Numbered from the stretch's first letter, positions 1-9,073 are shown. The stretch: 64,000 nucleotides of DNA from Ruegeria atlantica (GCF_013032005.1 NZ_WQBE01000001.1:248001-312000), one strand, 5' to 3'. Numbers and translations: made by a program. Notes: generated by a model not told the origin, from the letters alone.

Positions 1-17
1 GGTTGCATTGGGGTCTC

Positions 18-938
18 CTATCGACGGGACAGGTGGATGCCTGCAATCATGCAGCGCACGGATCCACCGGCAGTTTCAATTGTGGGAACCGACAGCGGCA
101 GCGGCGTTGCGCTGGCTTCGATTTTTGCGAGTTGATCCGGGGTCAGGGCGGCAAGCGCGCGGCTCGACAGCGCCAAAACCAGGCCATCCCGACCGCTAAG
201 TTCGATGGCGTTGCCCGCAAATTCGGCGATCTGTTCGTGGGTCAGGTCAATGACCGTGCGACCGGATTCTTCCAACCGGGCTTTTACGGTCGCGCGCCGT
301 TCCGGATCGGTGATCATGTCCAGACAGATCAGCGCGTACTCGCTGCCGATGCCCATCAGAACATTGGTGTGATAGACATCTCGCCCTTCGGCATCATGTG
401 CTTCGAACACAATAGGCTCATAATTGAAATGGGTGCAGAAACGCTCCAACAAAACGGGATCGGCACGGTTGGATTTGACTGTGTAAGCGACGCGGCCGAC
501 GTGGTCCAGAACCATTGCTCCGGTGCCTTCCAGCGCCAGTTTGTCCTGCTCAAGCCCGGAATAGTCAATCACGTCCTGAACACGGTATTCCTGTTTCAGC
601 ATCTCAATGACGTCCGCGCGGCGTTCCCGCCTGCGCGACGGTACAAACATCGGATAGATCGCCACATGCCCGCCGGGATGGGTCGAGAACCAGTTGTTCG
701 GAAATACGCTGTCGGGTGTGTCGAGGTCCCCGTGATCGTCGAAGACATGAACCTTTACACCTGCATCGCGCAGCAATGCGACCGCCTGGTCATGTTCATC
801 GCGCGCCTGAGCAGATGTGGCTTCGGCCGAGCGGTTGGCCAATGTCTGAAACGCATTGTCGTCGCGCGTCTCAGGGTTAGAAGCAAACGCATGGGGCCGG
901 ATCATCACGACGGCAGGGGGAGCTTGCAGAGAGTGCAT
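18..938 (-). CDS. ctlX: CtlX-like citrulline/arginine-derivative hydrolase
   Basis: This 306-residue protein belongs to the amidinotransferase/arginine-deiminase superfold, in the group annotated as CtlX (citrulline utilisation hydrolase). Visible family signatures are PNNWF at residues 80-84, an EGTGAMVLD stretch from residue 137, YHTN with the probable catalytic His190, and GGSVRCM with the probable nucleophile Cys296. Such enzymes hydrolyse guanidino or ureido groups of arginine-like compounds in the cytoplasm. Its ATG overlaps the arginase stop (ATGA), so the two are translationally coupled in an arginine-catabolic operon. The gene ends 17 bases inside the window, so any further operon gene, such as an ornithine cyclodeaminase, would lie outside. 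The exact substrate cannot be read from sequence; dimethylarginine hydrolase is an alternative. Confidence 0.85.
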   Translation of the reverse strand: MHSLQAPPAVVMIRPHAFASNPETRDDNAFQTLANRSAEATSAQARDEHDQAVALLRDAGVKVHVFDDHGDLDTPDSVFPNNWFSTHPGGHVAIYPMFVPSRRRERRADVIEMLKQEYRVQDVIDYSGLEQDKLALEGTGAMVLDHVGRVAYTVKSNRADPVLLERFCTHFNYEPIVFEAHDAEGRDVYHTNVLMGIGSEYALICLDMITDPERRATVKARLEESGRTVIDLTHEQIAEFAGNAIELSGRDGLVLALSSRALAALTPDQLAKIEASATPLPLSVPTIETAGGSVRCMIAGIHLSRR

Positions 939-1858
939 CAGAAGCTCCGTGTTGGGCGGTCAAAAATGCGGCGGCCCAACAATGAGGCGGCCAGATCGAC
1001 CATCAGTTTTGCGGTACGGCCGCGTTCGTCCAGAAACGGGTTCAGCTCGACCAGGTCCAAAGAGCAGACATGGCCGCTCTCGTGCAGCAGCTCCATCACC
1101 AGATGCGCCTCGCGTTCGGTCGCGCCGCCGGGGACGGTGGTGCCGACGGCAGGGGCGATCGAGGGATCAAGAAAGTCGACATCCAGCGAGACATGCAGGA
1201 TGCCATTCTCCGCCCGGACCCGATCAAGAAACGCGTTCAATGGGGCTTTGATTCCGTGTTCGTCAATGCTGCGCATATCGGCCAGCATGGCGTGATCTTC
1301 CTCAAGCCGTGCGCGCTCGGCAGGATCGACCGAGCGCAAGCCAATCATGCCCACGCGATCTGTTGGAACCGGGGCGGGTACGGTTGGGAAATTATCAAAA
1401 CCCGCCTGGCCGGTGAAATAGGCGACAGGAGTACCGTGCAGGTTGCCGCTGCCAGTGCTGTCGGGGGTGTGAAAGTCGCTATGGGCATCCAGCCAAAGCA
1501 CGAACAGAGGGCGTCCGATCTGCTGGGCATGGGCGGCCATCCCTGCAACGGTTCCCATCGACAGCGCGTGGTCGCCGCCCATAAAGATCGGCAGACCCTT
1601 GGGGGCAGTTTCCTGCGCCGCACGGCTTAGCGCGTTGGTCCAGCCGATAACCTCGGGCAGGGCGAACAGATGTGTGTCCTCAGCCACATCCGTGCTGTCC
1701 GGCTGGACATCGCCAATGTCTGAAACCTGATGACCCAGATTGGCCAAAGCCTGATCCAGACCGGCCACTCGATAGGCGTCAGGCCCCATTCGGCAGCCCT
1801 GACGACGCTTGCCAGCGTCCATCGGGGCGCCGACCAATATAACGTGTTTGTTGTCCAT
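938..1858 (-). CDS. rocF: Arginase
   Basis: Arginase hydrolyses L-arginine to L-ornithine and urea in the cytoplasm. The 306-residue length is normal for the ureohydrolase family, and the manganese-binding motifs are all present: GGDH at 94-97, DAHSD at 124-128 and SLDVDFLDPS at 224-233, followed by a VELNP stretch near 270. The N-terminal GAPMDAGKRRQGCRMGP matches true arginases better than agmatinases. It is the first gene of an operon with the downstream CtlX-like gene (1-nt ATGA overlap). It diverges from an Lrp/AsnC regulator 80 bp away, which probably responds to an amino acid of this pathway. Confidence 0.93.
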   Translation of the reverse strand: MDNKHVILVGAPMDAGKRRQGCRMGPDAYRVAGLDQALANLGHQVSDIGDVQPDSTDVAEDTHLFALPEVIGWTNALSRAAQETAPKGLPIFMGGDHALSMGTVAGMAAHAQQIGRPLFVLWLDAHSDFHTPDSTGSGNLHGTPVAYFTGQAGFDNFPTVPAPVPTDRVGMIGLRSVDPAERARLEEDHAMLADMRSIDEHGIKAPLNAFLDRVRAENGILHVSLDVDFLDPSIAPAVGTTVPGGATEREAHLVMELLHESGHVCSLDLVELNPFLDERGRTAKLMVDLAASLLGRRIFDRPTRSF

Positions 1859-1938
1859 ATGTTTGTTTAGTTCCGCAGGGTGGGTTGCGAAAAGAGAGCA
1901 AAATGTTCAAAATGAAACCTCAATAAGCGAAATGAGAA

Positions 1939-2373
1939 ATGACTATGGACGATTTGGACAGTAGGTTGCTGAATGCGCTGCACCGGGACGCGCGGGCCTC
2001 GCTGTCTGAACTGGCCGAGACGCTGGGCGTAACCCGCACCACGGTGCGCAGCCGCCTGCAGCGTCTGAAACAATCGGGTGAGATTGTGGGCTTTACCGTC
2101 CTGACCCGTTTGGATGTGGCGGAAAGCCCGGTGCGGGGCCTTATGATGCTTGAGATCGAAGGCCGCGGGACCGAACGCACGATGGCCAGAATCGCCGCCC
2201 TGCGCCAAGTGCGCGCCGTGCATACGACCAACGGCAGTTGGGATCTGATTGCCGAGATCGGCACCGAAACTTTGGCGGAACTGGACGAGGTCTTGTTTCA
2301 GATCCGGCGGATGGAGGGGATAACGCGGTCCGAGACCAATCTGTTGCTGTCAACGCGTAAAGGGCGGGTCTGA
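1939..2373 (+). CDS. Lrp/AsnC-family transcriptional regulator
   Basis: A 144-residue one-domain-plus-effector regulator. The N-terminal winged helix-turn-helix (about residues 8-55, with LSELAETLGVTRTTVRSRL) is followed by the RAM/AsnC effector domain (about 65-140), which binds small amino acids and drives octamer assembly. It is divergent from the arginase operon with only 80 bp between start codons, so arginine- or ornithine-responsive control of that operon is the likely job; this is inferred from position. The intergenic strip contains an AAAATG direct repeat with a 3-nt spacer (around 1901-1915) that might be part of an operator. A second in-frame ATG six bases downstream is an equally possible start. 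Confidence 0.9.
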   Translation: MTMDDLDSRLLNALHRDARASLSELAETLGVTRTTVRSRLQRLKQSGEIVGFTVLTRLDVAESPVRGLMMLEIEGRGTERTMARIAALRQVRAVHTTNGSWDLIAEIGTETLAELDEVLFQIRRMEGITRSETNLLLSTRKGRV

Positions 2374-2475
2374 TCCCTTGTAGTGCTTTGACGTTCAAGG
2401 AAATTGTGCCAAGGTTGCCCTGCGTCGCCGATCCGCGCACAGGATCGTTGCAGTGCCTCAGAGCAGGGGGGAACC

Positions 2476-5085
2476 ATGACCACGCAGGAGACTGACAAAG
2501 AGCTTTGGGCCGTTCGTCTGGCCGAGCGGGTCACCGGGTTCCTTGAAAAGCCCGCGGTCAGAATTGCGGTTCCGATCCTGGTGACGTTGATTGCGCTGGT
2601 CGTACTGCACGAACTGTCCCAGCACGTGAAATGGGCCGATGTTCAGGTGGATGTGGCAAATACATCCTGGAAACTGATGTTCATCGCGCTGTGCTGGACC
2701 TGTTTCAGCTTTTTGTCCTTGTCCATGTACGACGTGCTGGCCGTGCAAAGCGTGGCGGACGGAGAGGTTCCCCTGACCGTAGCTGGCATGGCCGGAGCCA
2801 GTGGCTATGCCGTATCGAACTGCCTTGGCTTTTCCTACATTACCGGAACGGCGATCCGCTATCGTATCTACGCCTCGCTTGGGTTGGACCTAAGCCGGGT
2901 TGCCGGGGTCATCGCGACCTCTTGGATCGCGTTCTGGTCCGGGCTGGTGCTGTTGCTGGGCATACTGCTTACCCTGCATCCCGATGGTATTTCAAATGTT
3001 CTGCCGATCAGCGACACGACTGAGACCATAATCGGTCTGTGCCTGTTGGCCGCGTTGGTGGCCTTGTTCCTCTGGCTCGCGCGGGGCGGGCGCAAGTTGG
3101 CCTATGGCGGATTTGGGTTCAACTTGCCTGGCGGCAAACTGGCAGGCTTGCTAACGCTGGCCGCGATCGGGGACCTGTTTGGCGCTTCGATGGTGCTTTA
3201 TACCCTGATGCCCGATGACCTTGGGGTCGGCTACCCCTATTTCTTCACGATCTTTATTGGGGCTATTGCCGTTGGGATCGTAAGTCACGCGCCGGGCGGC
3301 ATTGGCGCGTTCGAGGCGACATTGATCGCAGGTTTGGGTGCCTCTGGCCGGTCTGACGTAATCGCGGCCTTGCTGCTGTATCGTCTGGTCTACACATTTC
3401 TGCCTTTTGTCATTGCCAGCGTGTCGATTGCTGTGGCCTCGGCGCTGACGCATCGCCACCATATTAGTGGCGCGGCCACGTGGGTCTATCGCGCGATCCG
3501 GCCGATTGTGCCGATGGTTGCCGCAGGCGTGACGGCGGTTGCCGGGATCATCCTGTTGGTGTCCGGGGCCTTACCGTCCAGCAGTCAAAGCCTTGGTGTT
3601 TTGCGAGATTTTCTGCCTTTGTCCTTCGTCGAAGCCTCACATCTGGCAGGCAGTGCAATAGGTGTTCTTCTGATCCTGATTTCGCGCGGTTTGTTCCGCA
3701 AACTTTATCGTGCCTGGATCGTGGCGATGTTGCTGATGGTGGCCGGTTTCGTTGCCTCGTTGACCAAGGGGTTGGATACGCACGAGGCGATCGGCATGCT
3801 GGCCTCAATCGCGGTACTGGCCACATTCCGGGGTGCGTTTTACCGGGTCAGCGGCGCGTCGATTTTTCGGCTGAACATCCCGTGGCTGGTCAGCGTAGTG
3901 GCCCTGTTGGCGGTCATTTTCTGGATCGGGCTGTTTGCCTATTCGCATGTCGAATACCAGAACGCCCTGTGGTGGGATTTCGCGTGGAGCGGCGACGCCT
4001 CACGGTTCCTGCGTTCCAGCCTGGTGGTAGCGGTCATACTTGGTGTGGTGGCTGTGAACTCACTATTCGGGCGGGAAATCCCTGAACCGGTACGCACAGA
4101 AATACCGCCCGCCGTCGAACGGTTGGCATTGGAAAGCGAAGATACCGAAGCGCAGATTTCACTGACCGGTGACAAGCAGTTTCTGATCGCGCCCGATGAA
4201 TCCGCGTTTCTTGCTTATGCCGACACCGGCAACGCTCTAATCACCAAGGGAGAGCCGGTTGGCGATGAAAAAGCCGGTCAACAACTGATCTGGCAGCTGC
4301 GCGAAATGGCGGATCGCGAGGGCAAGCTCTGTGCGTTTTACAGCGTTTCTACCAAATATCTGCCAACCTTTCTGGATCTGGGTCTGTCCATCTTGAAAAT
4401 CGGTGAGGTCGCGCGGGTGCCGCTGCAAGATTTCTCGCTGGATGGCAAATCCCGCAAACGGTTCCGTCAGGCCAAAAACCGGGCCGAGCGTGAAGGGTAT
4501 GTGTTCGAGATCATCCCGAAGGAAGAACTGACCCCGGTCCTGCCGGAGCTACGCAAAATTTCTGACGACTGGCTCGAGCATAAAGCGGGTGAGGAAAAGG
4601 GTTTTGCCCTTGGCGGGTTCGACGATGACTACCTGTCCTATTTCGATTTTGCCGTGCTGCGAAATGGGGACACAGGCAAGATTGTGGCTTTTGCCAATCT
4701 GTTCCAAGGCGGCCATAAATCTGAACTGTCGCTGGATTTGATGCGTTACGAACCTGACGGCTCGAACTTCATTATGGACGCGCTGTTTGCCGAGATGATG
4801 TCGTGGGGAGCAGAGCAGGGGTTCCACTGGTTCTCGCTGGGCGCGGCGCCGTTTTCGGGGATCGAGAACCGGCAACTGGCTTCGTTCTGGAACCGTGTCG
4901 GCGGGTTTGTCTATGAGCATGGCGAACAGTTTTATCACTTTGAAGGATTGCGATCCTTCAAGCAGAAGTTCGACCCGGAATGGAGCCCGAATTATCTGGC
5001 CAGCCCGGGCGGTTTTGCAGCGCCGCGCATCCTGTATGAAGTGAACATCCTGATTTCCGGCGGGCTGCGCGGATTGACCAAATAG
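2476..5085 (+). CDS. mprF: MprF aminoacyl-phosphatidylglycerol synthase/flippase
   Basis: MprF transfers an amino acid from aminoacyl-tRNA to phosphatidylglycerol and flips the product to the outer leaflet, lowering envelope negative charge and sensitivity to cationic peptides. The 869-residue protein has a long multi-helix membrane half (roughly residues 25-560) and a soluble C-terminal DUF2156/GNAT-like synthase domain (roughly 580-860) with the signature SLGAAPFSGIENR. The ATG at 2476 was chosen over an upstream in-frame start at 2404 because a purine-rich ribosome site (GGGGGGAA) lies just before it and the protein then begins with a short cytoplasmic segment. Which amino acid it uses (Lys, Ala or Orn) cannot be told. 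It ends 3 bp from the convergent efflux gene. Confidence 0.92.
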   Translation: MTTQETDKELWAVRLAERVTGFLEKPAVRIAVPILVTLIALVVLHELSQHVKWADVQVDVANTSWKLMFIALCWTCFSFLSLSMYDVLAVQSVADGEVPLTVAGMAGASGYAVSNCLGFSYITGTAIRYRIYASLGLDLSRVAGVIATSWIAFWSGLVLLLGILLTLHPDGISNVLPISDTTETIIGLCLLAALVALFLWLARGGRKLAYGGFGFNLPGGKLAGLLTLAAIGDLFGASMVLYTLMPDDLGVGYPYFFTIFIGAIAVGIVSHAPGGIGAFEATLIAGLGASGRSDVIAALLLYRLVYTFLPFVIASVSIAVASALTHRHHISGAATWVYRAIRPIVPMVAAGVTAVAGIILLVSGALPSSSQSLGVLRDFLPLSFVEASHLAGSAIGVLLILISRGLFRKLYRAWIVAMLLMVAGFVASLTKGLDTHEAIGMLASIAVLATFRGAFYRVSGASIFRLNIPWLVSVVALLAVIFWIGLFAYSHVEYQNALWWDFAWSGDASRFLRSSLVVAVILGVVAVNSLFGREIPEPVRTEIPPAVERLALESEDTEAQISLTGDKQFLIAPDESAFLAYADTGNALITKGEPVGDEKAGQQLIWQLREMADREGKLCAFYSVSTKYLPTFLDLGLSILKIGEVARVPLQDFSLDGKSRKRFRQAKNRAEREGYVFEIIPKEELTPVLPELRKISDDWLEHKAGEEKGFALGGFDDDYLSYFDFAVLRNGDTGKIVAFANLFQGGHKSELSLDLMRYEPDGSNFIMDALFAEMMSWGAEQGFHWFSLGAAPFSGIENRQLASFWNRVGGFVYEHGEQFYHFEGLRSFKQKFDPEWSPNYLASPGGFAAPRILYEVNILISGGLRGLTK

Positions 5086-5088
5086 CGA

Positions 5089-6651
5089 TTAGTTGAGGCT
5101 TGCCCGCGTTGGGTCTTGTTGCAGCAGGTCGCCCCAATCGGTGCGGTATGCCATCTCGGCCAGCACGGTTTCAGGTAGGAATTCCTGATTTTGGCGAATC
5201 TGCCAGCCGCCGCCCAGCCCCTTGTACACGGCAACCAGATTGCTTGAGACCTGTTGCCGCGCCTCGATCAGATTGGCCTGCGACCGCAGCAACGCGGTCT
5301 GAGTGTTCAGGATGCGGGAATAATCGGCAATACCGTCGCGATATTGATCCACCGCAATCTGGGCGGCCTTGCGCGACGCTGTGACGCTGTTTTCGTAAAA
5401 GCCCACCTGCTTGCGCGATTGGGCGTAGGCGACCATCGCGCTTTCCACCTCGGAATAGGCGGTTAGAACAGTGTTTTGGTAGTTGGCGATCAGTGCTTGA
5501 TAAGCCGCGTCTTGCGCACGGACGTTGTTCTTGATCCGGCCGTAGTTCAGCACGTTCCAGACCACACCTGCATTGGCCAGACTGGTTGAGCTGGCTGCGG
5601 AAAACAAATCCCGCCCGCCCGAGGCTTGCAGGCCGATGGACCCTGACAGAATGAATTGCGGGTACAGATCAGCTATCGCAATGCCGACCTCGGCCGATTG
5701 CGTTGCCGCCGCCAACTCGGCCGCGCGGACATCGGGACGGCGACGCAGCAGCTCGGCCGGAACACCCACGGCAACATTCGACCGGGCTGAAGGGATGCGC
5801 CCCGAATTACCCAGCAGACTGGTCATTCGCGAGGGCGTTGCCCCCAGCAACACAGCCAGCGCATTTTTGGCTTGCTGCAAGTCGCTTTCAATCTCTGGGA
5901 CCAGCGCCTTGGTGTTGTTTAGCAGGGCAGTGGATTCCTGCACGTCCAGCTCGGTCGTCACACCGTTGTCAAAGCGCAATTGCGTCAGATCAGCAGACGC
6001 CTGTTGCAGCTGAATGTTCTCACGCGCGACCGCCAGAGATTCCTGCAAAGCGCGGATATTTACGTACAGGGCGGCGACGTCGCCGGTCAGCGTCACCAGG
6101 GCGTCGTCGTAATTCGCCACCTGCAGCGCCAGATTGGACCGCGCCGCCTGAACGCCGCGCCTTTGCTGACCCCAGACGTCCAGCTCCCATTGCGCATCGA
6201 ACCCGACCTGAGATGTCGAAAACTCGGTATCCAAGGGGATGATCCGATTTACATCCGAAATCGGCCCAAGATTGTCACTGATTTGGCGCCGCTCGATTGA
6301 TCCGCCGATGGCTTGCGATTGCGGATACAGCTCGCCGAACGCAATCCCCAACTGCGCGCGAGCCTGCAGGACACGGGCACCTGCCACCTGTAGATCAAGG
6401 TTCTGGGCATAAGCCTCTGCAACCAGTTTGTTCAGGGTGGGGTCGTTGAACGTCTCCCACCATTTGACCACCGGCGCGCTGCGCGAGGTTAGGCCGCTGG
6501 GTCCGGCGCTGGGGCTGTTCACCTCGATCCATTCTTTCACGACCGGAGAGTTCGGGCGCACGAAATCCGGGCCAACTGGCGTGCAGCCGACCAGCAGGGC
6601 CGCGCATAGGGCGGTGCCGATCAATCTGCGGTGAAGTCTGGCCCGGGTCAT
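5089..6651 (-). CDS. NodT-type outer-membrane efflux lipoprotein (TolC family)
   Basis: Outer-membrane channel for a tripartite export system. The 520-residue protein has a lipoprotein signal (LVGC lipobox, Cys23) and the duplicated OEP domain of the RND/NodT family, with long helices such as residues about 60-215 and 290-475. It is the last gene of a five-gene minus-strand operon (DUF5993, dsbB, DUF3302, HlyD, OMF), starting 11 bp after the HlyD gene. The partner adaptor is therefore probably the neighbouring HlyD protein rather than the RND adaptor at 14787-15953, although outer-membrane factors can be shared between pumps. Confidence 0.92.
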   Translation of the reverse strand: MTRARLHRRLIGTALCAALLVGCTPVGPDFVRPNSPVVKEWIEVNSPSAGPSGLTSRSAPVVKWWETFNDPTLNKLVAEAYAQNLDLQVAGARVLQARAQLGIAFGELYPQSQAIGGSIERRQISDNLGPISDVNRIIPLDTEFSTSQVGFDAQWELDVWGQQRRGVQAARSNLALQVANYDDALVTLTGDVAALYVNIRALQESLAVARENIQLQQASADLTQLRFDNGVTTELDVQESTALLNNTKALVPEIESDLQQAKNALAVLLGATPSRMTSLLGNSGRIPSARSNVAVGVPAELLRRRPDVRAAELAAATQSAEVGIAIADLYPQFILSGSIGLQASGGRDLFSAASSTSLANAGVVWNVLNYGRIKNNVRAQDAAYQALIANYQNTVLTAYSEVESAMVAYAQSRKQVGFYENSVTASRKAAQIAVDQYRDGIADYSRILNTQTALLRSQANLIEARQQVSSNLVAVYKGLGGGWQIRQNQEFLPETVLAEMAYRTDWGDLLQQDPTRASLN

Positions 6652-6662
6652 GTCATGTGTCC

Positions 6663-7808
6663 TCAGATATCCAGTGGTCGGATGAAGTTGGCGAAAGAAT
6701 ACAGGCGGATATTGATGCGGCGCAGGAATTCAAAGCTTTTGCCCTGACCGGTGTAGATGGCGACCGCCGCGTGGCCGCCGGCGGGAAATGTGTGACCGTC
6801 TGGGATGTCGACCGAGATCTGCACCGCGATGCGACCCGGTAGTTTTGGAAACTCAAAGCCGGGCAGGCGGCCTGAGGGCAGGTACTGACCTTGACGCGTA
6901 GCCCACCAGATTGCTTCGACCTTGCCCGTTAGAATCTCGCCGGGATAAAGGTCCAGCGCGACCTCCACTTCCTGACCGGGCTCGACAAATTTCAGGTTCT
7001 GCTGACGATAGGTGGCTAGAATGTAAGGATTGTCCTTGGTCACGAAACTGGCAATTGCACCCAGGCGGATATCGCCAACAACCAGACCGGGACGCGCCTG
7101 TTGCGAGACGATCATACCGTCTTCGGGTGCATAGATCGTCGTGTTTTCAAGGAAATACTGGGCTTTATCTAGCTGTGCCTGCGCCTGAAGGATACCGGTA
7201 TTGACCCCGTCAATCTGGGAATCCAGCGCCAGTTGAGCCTTTTCGAGATTGGCCTCGGCCTCTTTGACCTGTGCCTGATCCTCGGTGACCTGCTCATCCC
7301 AGCGATCCAGTTCGTCCTGCCTTGCGCCACCAGCAGGCACGAGATTCTCGTACCGCGCCTGTTGGGTCAGGGCGTAAGCTAGCTGCGCATTTGCGCGCTC
7401 GATGGCCTCGGACGCCGCGATCACGTCCTGTTCCAAGATTTTGGCATTCTGCTCGGCTGCCACCAGCTGCGCGGTCGCCTCTTCAACTTCCAAAGCGAAT
7501 ACCGTGTCGTCAAAGCGATAGAGGGGATCGCCCTTTTTCACTTCGGTATTCGGCTCGACCAGCACCTCGGTCAGGATCGTCGGCTCAGTCAGTCGCGGCA
7601 CGATTTGGATGGTCGAACGTACTACGTGGCTGTCGAGCGAAAACGGTTGAAAAAAGCGCAGTGCGACAAGGAAAATCAGCAGCAGATGCGCGCCGACCCA
7701 GAATGAAACGACACCCCAGGTGATGTTGAACTTCAGTAACTTCGCTTTGAAGAAAATGAACCAGACGAAAATGATGTAGAACAGCGTAATGCCGAGGGCG
7801 ACAAACAT
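6663..7808 (-). CDS. HlyD/YiaV-like membrane-fusion protein
   Basis: A 381-residue inner-membrane-anchored adaptor. Two N-terminal hydrophobic helices (about 2-20 and 30-50) precede a lipoyl/barrel-sandwich segment (about 65-110), an alpha-helical coiled-coil hairpin (about 115-215) and the second half of the sandwich with a beta-barrel domain (about 215-330). This arrangement, with a DUF3302 gene directly upstream, resembles the E. coli yiaV-yiaW and yibH-yibI pairs. A ribosome site GGAAG sits eight bases before the ATG. The operon encodes no obvious energised pump, so either the two-helix anchor and DUF3302 partner suffice or an unlinked transporter supplies the inner-membrane component. 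Confidence 0.88.
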   Translation of the reverse strand: MFVALGITLFYIIFVWFIFFKAKLLKFNITWGVVSFWVGAHLLLIFLVALRFFQPFSLDSHVVRSTIQIVPRLTEPTILTEVLVEPNTEVKKGDPLYRFDDTVFALEVEEATAQLVAAEQNAKILEQDVIAASEAIERANAQLAYALTQQARYENLVPAGGARQDELDRWDEQVTEDQAQVKEAEANLEKAQLALDSQIDGVNTGILQAQAQLDKAQYFLENTTIYAPEDGMIVSQQARPGLVVGDIRLGAIASFVTKDNPYILATYRQQNLKFVEPGQEVEVALDLYPGEILTGKVEAIWWATRQGQYLPSGRLPGFEFPKLPGRIAVQISVDIPDGHTFPAGGHAAVAIYTGQGKSFEFLRRINIRLYSFANFIRPLDI

Positions 7809-7829
7809 ATTCTGTGACTTCCTTTGGCC

Positions 7830-8192
7830 TTAGCTTTTCTGCGTCTCGTCAGGGTCTAGCGGATCGCTGTATTCTTCGTTCACCGTTCCGCCCAACCGCT
7901 TGATTTCCTTGCGGATCGCATCTTTTTCGTCATCAGGTGTGCGCCGAATGTCGACTGTGACGCCATCGTGGAAGGCCCACATAAAGGCATGCACCCACGG
8001 CACAACAGCCAGAAAACCCATCCACCCCATGATCTTGACGGCTTCGGCATGGGGGTGATTGCGTTTGATCGCGATCCGCCCCGGTAACCCCATGATGAAC
8101 AGGATCAGCGCCATCACAGCCGCAAGAAGCAGGATCAATGCCACGAAAGTCAGGTAGTCATAGTAGCCAAGTGGCTGCCCCAATAGTCCCAT
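7830..8192 (-). CDS. DUF3302 inner-membrane protein (YiaW/YibI-like)
   Basis: A 120-residue protein with two strong transmembrane helices (about residues 12-35 and 50-70) and an acidic-basic cytoplasmic tail ending in DPLDPDETQKS. It matches the DUF3302 family that travels with HlyD-type adaptors. The start at 8192 is preferred to an upstream in-frame start at 8252 because a perfect AGGAGG-like ribosome site lies six to ten bases upstream and because the longer form would run into dsbB. It sits between dsbB (34 bp) and the HlyD gene (21 bp) in one operon. Molecular function is unknown; it may be the inner-membrane partner of the adaptor. Confidence 0.85.
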   Translation of the reverse strand: MGLLGQPLGYYDYLTFVALILLLAAVMALILFIMGLPGRIAIKRNHPHAEAVKIMGWMGFLAVVPWVHAFMWAFHDGVTVDIRRTPDDEKDAIRKEIKRLGGTVNEEYSDPLDPDETQKS

Positions 8193-8226
8193 GCTCGTGC
8201 CTCCTTTTGGGCAGGTTGTCCTATCC

Positions 8227-8793
8227 TCAGCCGTCGGTGCCCAGTTCGTCAATCAATTTGTAGCTGGTGGGTGGGTCTGCGCAGATTCCAGGCCCGCATT
8301 CCACCAGTGTCGAGACCGCATTCAGCGCCGCCAGCCCCAGCATGATAAAGAACGCGCTTTTGGCCAGTACGCTGCCACCAAAACGCGGCTGTTGGGTGTT
8401 TTCGGCGTACTGCCGGTCAAACAGCAGCATACAGGCCGTACCCAGCAAGATCAGGAAAAAGCAGATCGCGGACCAAGTATAATAGTGCAACCCCAGAACC
8501 GGTGACCCATAGTGACCTGTGCCCGGTACGATATGCAGCAGAATCTGGCGTACGGCGACGCTGCCGCCGAACAGTGCCGCAAGCAGCATGATCGCATAGT
8601 GCTGCGGCCGCGCTCCGTACAGCAGGTTCAGGCCTAGACCAACGCCCACGGCCACCAGTCCAACCCTTTGCAACAGGCACAGAGGGCAGGGGAGTTCATC
8701 GAGTTTTAACTGGTAGAAATAGGCCAGCACCAACACCAGGCTGACAGCCAGCATACCAAGAGCGTTGAGATTGCGTGAAAGTTCCGGTGTCAT
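8227..8793 (-). CDS. DsbB-family disulfide oxidoreductase, five-helix variant
   Basis: DsbB proteins reoxidise periplasmic DsbA and pass electrons to quinone. This 188-residue protein has the first redox pair CPLC (Cys36/Cys39) in the first periplasmic loop followed by the family QR pair. Unlike E. coli DsbB, the loop between helices 3 and 4 (about residues 88-106) has no cysteine. Instead there is an extra hydrophobic helix at about 141-165 followed by Cys166 and Cys171 (ECGPGIC), which by topology would be periplasmic. The gene lies 10 bp after a DUF5993 gene and 34 bp before DUF3302, inside an export-type operon, which suggests a dedicated rather than general role. Confidence 0.88.
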   Translation of the reverse strand: MTPELSRNLNALGMLAVSLVLVLAYFYQLKLDELPCPLCLLQRVGLVAVGVGLGLNLLYGARPQHYAIMLLAALFGGSVAVRQILLHIVPGTGHYGSPVLGLHYYTWSAICFFLILLGTACMLLFDRQYAENTQQPRFGGSVLAKSAFFIMLGLAALNAVSTLVECGPGICADPPTSYKLIDELGTDG

Positions 8794-8803
8794 CGCGGCC
8801 CCC

Positions 8804-8959
8804 TTACAATTGGATCGTCAGTTGGCTGGTGGCATGGAACTTCAGCCAATACACACTCAACGCCAGCGTGAAAAAGAAAAGCACGTTAGCCGCTGTTGTC
8901 CGATTAAAGTAATTCAGTCCCATCGTGGCTGTAAGTAACGCAAACAAAAGCGCTATCAT
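8804..8959 (-). CDS. DUF5993-like small membrane protein
   Basis: A 51-residue protein starting MIALLFALLTATMGLNYF and ending SQLTIQL. It has two hydrophobic segments (about 1-16 and 25-42) followed by a short polar tail containing HATSQL. Size, layout and position immediately upstream of dsbB match the DUF5993 family as I remember it. A GGGGAGAA ribosome site precedes the ATG at a suitable distance, and the stop is 10 bp before dsbB, so it is the first gene of the five-gene operon. It is likely an accessory subunit of the DsbB variant; that function is inferred from linkage only. Confidence 0.75.
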   Translation of the reverse strand: MIALLFALLTATMGLNYFNRTTAANVLFFFTLALSVYWLKFHATSQLTIQL

Positions 8960-9073
8960 GGCTCGGTTCTCCCCTCCCGTGCGACGATTGCAATATGGGG
9001 GAGTGTGTCAGGTGAATTTGGTTCTGGCAAGAAGTCGCGAAGGAAATTCCCGTTTAATGCGAATTGCTTGGGG

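Noticed and set aside
3..1295. 430-codon open frame on the plus strand opposite ctlX and arginase
   Set aside because: It is antisense to two clear enzyme genes whose catalytic motifs are intact, has Cys/Arg-rich composition typical of a shadow frame in GC-rich DNA, and shows no family resemblance.
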